This document shows, in pieces, positions 1 to 5,563 of a DNA stretch of 5,563 bases. Location: contig JAJZMO010000048.1 of assembly GCA_021798235.1 (NCBI GenBank), positions 3,773 to 9,335 on the forward strand. The letters run 5' to 3'. Each line of letters begins with the position of its first letter. Position 1 is the first letter of the stretch. This stretch comes from Acidobacteriota bacterium. Lineage in GTDB: Bacteria > Acidobacteriota > Terriglobia > Terriglobales > Acidobacteriaceae. The notes beneath the pieces are model-generated. The model had not been told where the DNA came from. It was given only the letters and a program-made list of their open reading frames with translations, and did no database searches. A program made the position numbers and the translations under genes.

Positions 1-771
1 GAGGTGGAGATTCGACCTGTGCGCGGACAGATCGACGACTTGCTGGGAGAGATTCGCACACGTGCGCAGCGCAATGAGCGCGTGCTGGTGACCACGCTGA
101 CCAAGCGCATGGCCGAGGATTTGTCCGGCTACTACACCGAGGTGGGCGTGCGCTGCCGCTACATGCACTCGGAGATTGAAACGCTGGAGCGCGTGCGCCT
201 GTTGCGAGATCTGCGCAAGGGCGAGTACGACGTGCTGATCGGAATCAATCTGCTGCGGGAAGGACTCGACCTGCCGGAAGTTTCGCTGGTGGCGATTCTC
301 GACGCAGACAAAGAAGGATTTTTGCGCTCCGCAGGATCGTTGATCCAGACCATTGGCCGCGCAGCGCGGCATGTGGAGGGCCGTGCGATTTTATATGCCG
401 ATAAAATCACGGACTCCATGCGTCGCGCGCTGGATGAAACCAGCCGACGCAGAGAGTTGCAGCGCGCGCACAACAAAGAACACGGCATCACCCCCACATC
501 AATCTTGCGTTCGGCGGATATGGCGCTGGCGGGCATTTTGCAAGCAGAGTACGCCGACGTAATCGAAGAAACTGAATCCTTGCCAGAGAGCGCGACGATG
601 GAAGAGTTGCAGGAATACATCGCAGCTCTCGAAAAACAAATGCGGGAAGCAGCGCAGAGGTTTGAATTTGAATCGGCCGCCAAGCTGCGTGACAAGATTC
701 GCACGTTGCGCGAAAAAGAAATGCTGCTGGGCAGTATCGACAGGGTGGGCAAAGAAGTGGATCCCGCATGA
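1..771 (+). CDS. uvrB: UvrABC system protein B (excinuclease ABC subunit B), C-terminal part, 5' end outside window
   Basis: UvrB is the DNA-damage-verifying helicase-like subunit of UvrABC nucleotide excision repair. It is loaded by UvrA and then recruits the UvrC nuclease; it acts in the cytoplasm on DNA. About 256 codons are visible, roughly the last 40% of a family that is usually about 660-670 residues. The frame is open to base 1, so the GTG at 4-6 is an internal Val codon, not a start. Seen in order: [11 protein letters not shown] (from 91), helicase motif V wording [14 protein letters not shown] (241-282) followed by [11 protein letters not shown], motif [10 protein letters not shown] (346-369) with its arginines intact, YADKITDSM, and [16 protein letters not shown] in the second RecA-like lobe. 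After an acidic linker comes a C-terminal UVR domain (about 598-717; [12 protein letters not shown]), the coiled-coil hairpin that binds UvrC. The Walker A and beta-hairpin regions lie outside the window. No frameshift or missing key residue is visible. The TGA stop overlaps the ATG of the next gene. Confidence 0.98.
   Translation, partial: EVEIRPVRGQIDDLLGEIRTRAQRNERVLVTTLTKRMAEDLSGYYTEVGVRCRYMHSEIETLERVRLLRDLRKGEYDVLIGINLLREGLDLPEVSLVAILDADKEGFLRSAGSLIQTIGRAARHVEGRAILYADKITDSMRRALDETSRRRELQRAHNKEHGITPTSILRSADMALAGILQAEYADVIEETESLPESATMEELQEYIAALEKQMREAAQRFEFESAAKLRDKIRTLREKEMLLGSIDRVGKEVDPA
598..717 (+). other. UVR domain (UvrB-UvrC interaction hairpin)
   Basis: About 40 residues beginning METLQ-like ([15 protein letters not shown]) and continuing through [16 protein letters not shown] form two amphipathic helices joined by the conserved F-E-x-A-A-x-x-R-D-x-I pattern of the UVR motif. 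In UvrB this C-terminal hairpin contacts the matching motif in UvrC. It shows that the 3' end of the gene is complete; only a 14-residue tail follows ([14 protein letters not shown]). Confidence 0.9.
768..771 (+). promoter_or_regulatory. ATGA stop/start overlap, probable translational coupling
   Basis: The ATG of the transporter (768-770) overlaps the TGA of uvrB (769-771). The bases just upstream (aaagaagtgg, 751-760) give at best a weak, A-rich Shine-Dalgarno-like match, and no promoter can fit between the genes. Termination-reinitiation by ribosomes finishing uvrB is the simplest way to start the second gene. Coupling is inferred from the overlap; a promoter inside uvrB cannot be excluded. 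Confidence 0.6.
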
Positions 772-2096
772 ATTTGAACACATACTTGCTGCGCAGTACG
801 CTGGTGGGCGCGCTTGGCGGATTGCTCTTTGGCTTTGACACCGCTGTCATTGCCGGAACCACGCACGCGTTGACATTGCAATATCACCTCAGCAGTTCGC
901 AGTTGGGCGTTACCGTTTCGAGTGCGCTGGTTGGCACGATTCTCGGCGCGGCGTTGGCCAGCATTCCCGGTCAACGCATCGGCAGGCGCGACAGCTTGCG
1001 CATACTGGCCCTGCTGTATGTAATCTCTGCTCTGGGTTGTTCTTTTGCGTGGAGTTGGCCTGCGCTGCTGTTTTTTCGCAGTATCGGCGGTTTGGGCATT
1101 GGCGGCTCTTCGGTGCTTGGGCCCATGTATATTGCCGAAATTGCGCCTGCAGCGTGGCGGGGACGATTGGTGGGCACCTTCCAGATCAACATTGTCGTTG
1201 GAATCTTGCTGGCGTATCTGTCGAACTTTCTAATTGCCCTGCTGCATCTGGGGGCAATGGAGTGGCGCTGGCAATTAGGAGCGGCCACCCTCCCTGCTCT
1301 CTTTTTTCTTCTGATGCTCTTTAGCGTGGGGCGCAGTCCGCGCTGGCTGGCTTTGCAAGGACGATTGCAGGAGGCGTACACGGCGCTGGTGCAATGCGGA
1401 GCGGACAATGCCAACGAGGAAATGCAGGCGATCCTCAAATCCATTCATGCTGACGAGACCGCGCAGGCATCTGTACTGTTTCAAAAAAAATATTGGCTGC
1501 CGATTTTTCTTGCCGTCACCCTTGGAATTTTCAATCAACTCTCCGGCATCAACGCCATACTGTATTACTTGAATGATATTTTTGCGCAGGCAGGCTTCAG
1601 TCGACTCTCCAGCGACGTGCAAGCCGTCTATATTGGCCTGGCAAATCTATTGGCGACACTGGCGGCCATGACGCTCATCGACAGGCTGGGTCGCAAGACG
1701 CTGCTGCTGCTCGGAGCGGCAGGCATGACGGTTTGCTTGTCTCTGGTAGCGCTCATCTTTCAAACCGGGCGCAACACCAGCAGTCTGCTGGCGCTGCTGA
1801 TCTGCTACATTGTTGCCTTTGCCATCTCACAGGGCGCGGTGGTTTGGGTGTACTTGGGAGAAGTCTTCCCGACCAATGTGCGTGCGCAGGGGCAGAGTCT
1901 TGGTAGCTCAGCAAATTGGATCAGCAATGCAATCATCTCTGGAATTTTTCCGCTTTTTGCGCTGCGCCATGCCAGCGCACCTTTTTATTTTTTTGCAGCA
2001 ATGATGGCACTACAGTTCTTTATCGTGCTCTTTGTGTATCCAGAGACCAAAGGTCTGACGCTGGAGCAGATGCAGCGCAAGCTCGGTATCGATTGA
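768..2096 (+). CDS. Sugar porter family MFS transporter (XylE/GLUT-like)
   Basis: A complete 442-residue inner-membrane protein of the Major Facilitator Superfamily, sugar porter family, which usually imports hexoses or pentoses by proton symport or uniport. About twelve hydrophobic segments are visible, split by a cytoplasmic loop near residues 195-242. Family signatures: [14 protein letters not shown] (17-30, TM1), GRR (72-74), RGR (131-133) after E124, Q139 in TM5 (XylE Q168 position), SPRWL (190-194), [12 protein letters not shown] (256-267, TM7), DRLGRK (305-310), W360 and E365 around TM10, and PETKG (425-429) at the end of TM12. Substrate-site residues Q257, N262 and W360 fit a sugar carrier; N256 stands where XylE has Q288, and N383 where XylE has Q415. 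Odd points: Q69 replaces the usual Asp of DRxGRR, and GRSPR replaces PESPR. The ATG overlaps the uvrB stop, and TM1 begins about ten residues in, as expected for a full N-terminus. The substrate cannot be named from sequence alone. Confidence 0.95.
   Translation: MNLNTYLLRSTLVGALGGLLFGFDTAVIAGTTHALTLQYHLSSSQLGVTVSSALVGTILGAALASIPGQRIGRRDSLRILALLYVISALGCSFAWSWPALLFFRSIGGLGIGGSSVLGPMYIAEIAPAAWRGRLVGTFQINIVVGILLAYLSNFLIALLHLGAMEWRWQLGAATLPALFFLLMLFSVGRSPRWLALQGRLQEAYTALVQCGADNANEEMQAILKSIHADETAQASVLFQKKYWLPIFLAVTLGIFNQLSGINAILYYLNDIFAQAGFSRLSSDVQAVYIGLANLLATLAAMTLIDRLGRKTLLLLGAAGMTVCLSLVALIFQTGRNTSSLLALLICYIVAFAISQGAVVWVYLGEVFPTNVRAQGQSLGSSANWISNAIISGIFPLFALRHASAPFYFFAAMMALQFFIVLFVYPETKGLTLEQMQRKLGID
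1483..1490 (+). other. A8 homopolymer forming an in-frame A_AAA_AAA slippery heptamer
   Basis: Eight consecutive A residues encode Gln-Lys-Lys (residues 239-241) just before TM7 of the transporter. The zero-frame codons are AAA (1485-1487) and AAA (1488-1490), preceded by A at 1484, so they match the X_XXY_YYZ arrangement that permits -1 slippage. The -1 frame from 1490 stays open for 28 codons and ends at TGA 1574-1576, giving a protein truncated in the middle of the transporter. The tract is directly visible; any functional slippage is conjecture. Confidence 0.35.
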
Positions 2097-2098
2097 GG

Positions 2099-5000
2099 CT
2101 ATGGAATCCTGCGCGTGTTGATGCCAGCGTACGGGAAAAACCCTGTGGGCAATTTTGCGTTGGGGTGTTGGCGGTGCAGCGTGTAGTGCAGCGAGATACC
2201 GCCGATCTGCTGATTGTAATTGGATGCGTTGTTGGCGTTGGCGAATGCTCCCAGATACCAGTGGCCCGCGATGAGCCAGGCTGCGTCTGCCTGCACTCCA
2301 TAGTTCAAACCCAAAGTGCTTTGGCCTGCGTAGATTGGATTGGCAGTAATATTCGCGCTTTGAAGCACTGGATCCAGCGGGTAATATAGCGCGCTAGCCT
2401 GATGGAAATCTTGCACGCCCAACGTGCCTTCGAAATCGTAATGCAATGTGCGTCCGTGATGCCCAGTCCACGTAAGCGGAAAATTTTCCAACAGAAAATA
2501 CTCCGGGCTAAAGTATCCACCCTGGCCATAGGTGAAGTAGAGTTCATCGTGTTGATAAGCCATGCCGAAGAAATTTGTTGCCAACATTAGCGTGCCCGCA
2601 TCGCCTTTGTATAAACGCCAGTAGGAACCAGCATCGCCGCGCTCCATACGGTTGGATTGCACGTGCATTCCGGTCAGTTCGCCTGCGCTGGCGGTAAAGT
2701 AAATGCCGCGACGCGCACTGCCGTGACTCCAATCCAATCCGCCGAGGTTGGAGACAACGCCGCCCCAGATTTTTCCAGCAACCTGCGCTGTAGCTGAGCT
2801 TCGATTGGCGGATGGGTCGTTGTTGTGCAGGCCCGCGTAGGAAAGTTCGGAATCTTGCACACTCGCACGCGTGAAATTGAGTTGAAGCCGCGAGCTGGGA
2901 ATGCGCACTGTCGCACTGCCTAAGATGTTGTGTACAGGAAATTCCCACGGAGAAATGCCAGCGGAGATGTCGATATTCCGCGCGGAGATTTGCAGCTCTC
3001 CCGCCATGCCGCTGGTGCTCTGCGCCGACAGTGCGGAGCCAGTGGGCGCTGTACCCATAGGCAAAAGATCCGTGCTTACCTGTATTCCGTCTTGCACAAA
3101 GACCCAGCGTGCAATGCCCGTGAAGCGAATCGTGTTGTTCCATTGCAGCGACAAAGCGGTGGGAGTTTCAATGTCCTGCATTTGTTCCACTCCCTGCGTA
3201 GCGCTGCGATGGTTGATGTAAGGGGTTGTGCCCAGCCAAGAGCTCATGCTGCCTTGCAACTGCTGCAATCGCTTCTCGGCTTGCTCCCGCATGGGTACGG
3301 GTGCTGATGCAACGGCCGCTGCTCTGTGCCCTTGTACTGTGAACAATTTATTTTGCGCGGCAGCTTGCAGCGCGTTGCCTAATGCCTCCAGTGCCTGCGG
3401 CGATGCGGAACGTTCCCCCGGAGGAAGTTGGCTGGGGCTGGAAGCAATGGTCATATGCGCTGCAAATGGATTTCCGTTTGCCGTGCTGTTTCCGATGAAA
3501 TCGCTCGGTGTGGGACGATCCACCTGATAGTCCCCGGACATCAGCGGCAGCGCGCGTTGCAGGTCATGTATGGCCTGGCCTTCCTGATCGTGATCCTTTT
3601 CCCACTGCGCATCCAGCACGAGTAGCGCCGGATTTTGCGGATAGCGCAGACGCGCTTCTTGCATCCAACGCTTTGCCTTTCCCTCTTGCGCTGCGGCCAT
3701 GGCCGCACCGATGGCCGCGCGCGCATCTTCTGGCGTAGCCATGCGTAGATTTTTCTCTGCATACATCTGCACAGTTTTTTGCGGCTGCCCGTTCTGGATG
3801 TATGCTCCGGCCAGGGTTTCGCGCAGCCGTGCATTCTGCGGGAACGCGGCGTGCGCAGCTTCCATGATCTGCACGGCAAGCGGGTATAGTCCGATCTGTC
3901 GTGCATGATCCGTGCGCCGCAGGCTCCAATAGATCCAGAGCTGCGCGAGCTGTTCTTGCTCTGCCAAGTTGAGATCATTCTCGCGGTCGAGCCGTAGCAA
4001 GCGCGGCAAAAGCTGTTCACCATCCCGTGCTTTATAGAGAAGCCAGCAGAGCGTGAGTTGCTGTTGTACGCCGATCGTGCGCTGTGTCTCCTGGTCGATG
4101 ATCTCGGCACGTAGCATGTTTTGGATAGCGTGCTGCGTATCGCCAAGTGCGTCTTCGATAGCAGCCAGTATCAATAAAAACTTTGGGTCCAGTAGCAAGC
4201 GTTTTCGCAGAGCGATCGGGATGGATTGCTCCTGCATTTGCGCCTTGTGATCCTGCCCAGCAGCGTGCAGTGCTTGCAGCAATCCCATCCAAGCCATATA
4301 GGCATCTGCGTCTGAGGGCTTGCCGTCCAAGGCACGACGATAATTTTTCGCTGCTTGCACTGAGTCCCCGCTTTGCAATGACAGTGCGGCGGCTTGCATC
4401 AATAGAGCGACGGAAGGCTGGCTGCCCTGCTTTTGCATCAGCGACATAGCTGCGTCCAGATCTCTTTGCGCATCGGAATCTTTCTGCAACGATGCGGCCA
4501 CGTTCGCCAGCGTGACCAGGAAGCCTACATTTGCGTTGGCTGCCTTTTGTACAAGCGGCGGTAAATGTAGTGCAAGCTGCCACGCTTCCGCATCGCGGTG
4601 CAGATCGTGCAGTGTCGCTAGCTTTCCTTGCCAGGCTGGAGCGTTGTTTGCATCAGCGTCTAAAACCTTCTGGTAAGCATTCAGCGCATCGGATGTATTG
4701 CCGGAGAGCGCCAACAACCCTGCCAGTTGCAGTTGCATCTGATCTCGCCGCGCGGGCGACAACGCTGACGGGGGAAGTTGCAGCGCGTGATGTAACGTCT
4801 CCATCGATGCACGCACATCGCCATGAGCCTCTTCGATGGTCGCCTTGGATTGCAAAAATCCAGAATCGTTGCGCAGTTGTTCCTGAACGGAGCTGGGCAC
4901 GAGCTGCAACTCCTGCCATGCCGCGTCCGCTTTATTGGATTGCACCAACGCGGAGAGTAGTCCGCGCCAACCGTCGCGCGAGGTTGGAGCCAGATGTAAC

Positions 5001-5563
5001 AGCTTGCGATCGGCAGCTGCGGCGGCATCGAACTTGTTGTCTGCCAGCAGCGCCGCAGCCATACCCTGCATCGCATCGAGAGAGTTTGGCCTTTGCGCAA
5101 GCGCATCCTGATATGCGGACTCGGCAGAACTCCAATGTTTTTGCTGCAATGCGTCCGTGCCTGCCTGCATCGTCTTCCAGAAATGTGCAGTCAGCAGCGG
5201 CTTGCGCACCAGCGATGCAGGCACCCCCCAATGCTCTGCGCGGAGAAACGATGCTTCTGCGTCCGTAAATTTTTGCTGATGCTCTTGTACAAATCCCAGC
5301 CCAGCCCAAGCAGGGCCATCTTTTTCATTACTGGCAAGAATGGCTCGGAACAAGTGTTCCGCTTGTTGAATTTTTTCATCGTGCAGCGCACGAAATGCGG
5401 CAATTTCTTCTGGGGTATTTGCCAGGCCAACAATTGCAACGGGGGTAAAATCTGGCGGGATGCCCGCCTGTGTCTGCACATGGATAATCTCTTGCTGTAG
5501 GTTTGCGTCAGGATTTTGCTGCAAGTACTTCCGCAAAAATGGAGCCATGGCTGGGTCTTGCGC
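2099..5563 (-). CDS. bcsC: Cellulose synthase operon protein C (BcsC): TPR scaffold plus outer-membrane barrel, 5' end outside window
   Basis: BcsC is the exit route for cellulose in diderm bacteria: periplasmic TPR repeats guide the glucan from the BcsA-BcsB synthase to a C-terminal outer-membrane beta-barrel. At least 1154 codons are visible. Numbering from the in-frame ATG at 5546-5548, residues about 60-670 are degenerate TPR helices (for example AWAGLGFVQEHQQKFTDAEA, 80-99), 671-716 a Ser/Pro/Asn-rich linker, and about 780-1143 the BcsC C-terminal domain. Barrel signatures are ELSYAG (901-906), WGGVV (928-932), YWRLY (976-980), FTYGQGGYFSP (1005-1015), YYPLDP (1055-1060) and HWYLG (1096-1100). 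The ATG is probably internal: the frame stays open to the window edge (AQDPA before it), no Shine-Dalgarno sequence precedes it, and what follows is a charged helix, not the Sec signal peptide this protein needs. E. coli BcsC is about 1157 residues, so this protein is longer. Other bcs genes probably lie upstream. No internal stop or frameshift is seen. Confidence 0.95.
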   Translation of the reverse strand, partial: AQDPAMAPFLRKYLQQNPDANLQQEIIHVQTQAGIPPDFTPVAIVGLANTPEEIAAFRALHDEKIQQAEHLFRAILASNEKDGPAWAGLGFVQEHQQKFTDAEASFLRAEHWGVPASLVRKPLLTAHFWKTMQAGTDALQQKHWSSAESAYQDALAQRPNSLDAMQGMAAALLADNKFDAAAAADRKLLHLAPTSRDGWRGLLSALVQSNKADAAWQELQLVPSSVQEQLRNDSGFLQSKATIEEAHGDVRASMETLHHALQLPPSALSPARRDQMQLQLAGLLALSGNTSDALNAYQKVLDADANNAPAWQGKLATLHDLHRDAEAWQLALHLPPLVQKAANANVGFLVTLANVAASLQKDSDAQRDLDAAMSLMQKQGSQPSVALLMQAAALSLQSGDSVQAAKNYRRALDGKPSDADAYMAWMGLLQALHAAGQDHKAQMQEQSIPIALRKRLLLDPKFLLILAAIEDALGDTQHAIQNMLRAEIIDQETQRTIGVQQQLTLCWLLYKARDGEQLLPRLLRLDRENDLNLAEQEQLAQLWIYWSLRRTDHARQIGLYPLAVQIMEAAHAAFPQNARLRETLAGAYIQNGQPQKTVQMYAEKNLRMATPEDARAAIGAAMAAAQEGKAKRWMQEARLRYPQNPALLVLDAQWEKDHDQEGQAIHDLQRALPLMSGDYQVDRPTPSDFIGNSTANGNPFAAHMTIASSPSQLPPGERSASPQALEALGNALQAAAQNKLFTVQGHRAAAVASAPVPMREQAEKRLQQLQGSMSSWLGTTPYINHRSATQGVEQMQDIETPTALSLQWNNTIRFTGIARWVFVQDGIQVSTDLLPMGTAPTGSALSAQSTSGMAGELQISARNIDISAGISPWEFPVHNILGSATVRIPSSRLQLNFTRASVQDSELSYAGLHNNDPSANRSSATAQVAGKIWGGVVSNLGGLDWSHGSARRGIYFTASAGELTGMHVQSNRMERGDAGSYWRLYKGDAGTLMLATNFFGMAYQHDELYFTYGQGGYFSPEYFLLENFPLTWTGHHGRTLHYDFEGTLGVQDFHQASALYYPLDPVLQSANITANPIYAGQSTLGLNYGVQADAAWLIAGHWYLGAFANANNASNYNQQIGGISLHYTLHRQHPNAKLPTGFFPYAGINTRRIP
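2120..3211 (-). other. BcsC C-terminal outer-membrane beta-barrel domain
   Basis: Residues about 780-1143 show alternating polar and hydrophobic strands with aromatic girdle residues, and the family blocks ELSYAG, WGGVV, FTYGQGGYFSP and HWYLG followed by NASNYN. The domain is preceded by GTTPYINHRSATQG (773-786), which occupies the place of the Arg-rich, Gly-rich block normally found before the barrel. The closing strand region LPTGFFPYAGI (1133-1143) corresponds to the LPPQPLIPYADW end of E. coli BcsC as I remember it. Confidence 0.85.
3539..5371 (-). other. Tetratricopeptide (TPR) repeat region of BcsC
   Basis: About 610 residues of almost uninterrupted helix pairs with TPR-like spacing (small residues at the packing positions, Pro or Asn-Pro at turns). 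Clearer copies, numbered from the ATG at 5546-5548, begin near residues 60 (QQAEHLFRAILASN), 124, 157 (LDAMQGMAAALLADNKFDAA), 191, 270 (QMQLQLAGLLALSGNTSDAL), 303, 378, 455 (PKFLLILAAIEDALGDTQHA), 555 (YPLAVQIMEAAHAAFPQNA) and 605. That gives at least about ten repeats; others are too degenerate to count by eye. The copies are protein-level repeats, with no obvious long identical DNA repeats. In BcsC this region forms a periplasmic solenoid that can also contact peptidoglycan and the synthase. Confidence 0.85.

Noticed and set aside
4..6. GTG as a possible start of the uvrB fragment
   Set aside because: The frame is open to base 1, and the preceding Glu plus Val-Glu-Ile-Arg-Pro-Val matches the interior of UvrB, which needs about 400 more residues upstream.
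202..218. Short inverted repeat TTGCG-n7-CGCAA inside uvrB
   Set aside because: It encodes the conserved LLRDLRKGE segment of UvrB, has no T-run, and such short palindromes are common in sequence rich in GCGC.
159..974. Open frame of 271 codons on the - strand, antisense to uvrB and the transporter start
   Set aside because: It lies over strongly conserved UvrB and MFS coding sequence; its translation is rich in Arg and Ser with no recognisable domain, typical of the antisense shadow of a G+C-biased gene.
2080..2130. Bidirectional intrinsic terminator at the convergent junction
   Set aside because: I see no inverted repeat with a flanking T or A run here; the sequence is fully explained as coding on one strand or the other.
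1916..2389. + strand open frame of 157 codons spanning the convergent junction
   Set aside because: It starts out of frame inside the transporter and ends antisense to the bcsC barrel; no ribosome binding site or domain supports it.
2544..3143. Open frame of 199 codons on the - strand in another frame inside bcsC
   Set aside because: It overlaps the conserved BcsC barrel in the true frame; the product is rich in His, Arg and Cys and matches nothing I recognise.
4531..5268. Open frame of 245 codons on the + strand, antisense to bcsC
   Set aside because: The opposite strand encodes a convincing TPR region throughout. This translation is compositionally odd (rich in Arg, Ala, Pro and Cys) with no domain or ribosome binding site that I can see.
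5546..5548. ATG as the true start of bcsC
   Set aside because: The frame continues to the window edge, no Shine-Dalgarno sequence precedes the ATG, and the following residues are not a signal peptide, which an outer-membrane protein requires.

Overview
The window holds three protein-coding genes that fill it almost completely. Two are on the + strand and overlap by four bases: the C-terminal part of uvrB (nucleotide excision repair), then a complete sugar-porter-type MFS transporter. Facing them on the - strand is a very long gene for a BcsC-type cellulose secretion protein, a periplasmic TPR scaffold fused to an outer-membrane beta-barrel. Its 5' end lies beyond the right edge. I found no RNA gene, mobile element, CRISPR array or intrinsic terminator.

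Organism: BcsC has its role in an outer membrane, so this is a diderm (Gram-negative) bacterium. G+C looks to be in the mid-50s percent by eye and is similar across all three genes. The transporter and BcsC wording (for example [17 protein letters not shown], and the GTTPYINHRS block before the barrel) reminds me of Acidobacteriota (Terriglobia such as Granulicella or Terriglobus). That placement is an impression from memory, not a result.

Layout: 1-771 uvrB, 5'-truncated by the window edge; 768-2096 MFS transporter, whose ATG overlaps the uvrB stop as ATGA; 2097-2098 a two-base gap; 2099-5563 bcsC on the - strand, open to the right edge. There is no non-coding stretch longer than two bases.

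How the genes relate: the uvrB/MFS overlap suggests co-transcription and coupled translation, but I see no functional link between DNA repair and sugar uptake. The bcsC gene is probably a distal member of a cellulose synthase (bcs) operon running leftward from outside the window; it converges on the uvrB-MFS unit with no room for a terminator between the stop codons. I do not see a novel system here. The points most worth a second look are two charge-changing substitutions in conserved cytoplasmic motifs of the transporter, the two-base convergent junction, an in-frame A8 slippery tract in the transporter, and details of the BcsC linker and C-terminal tail.
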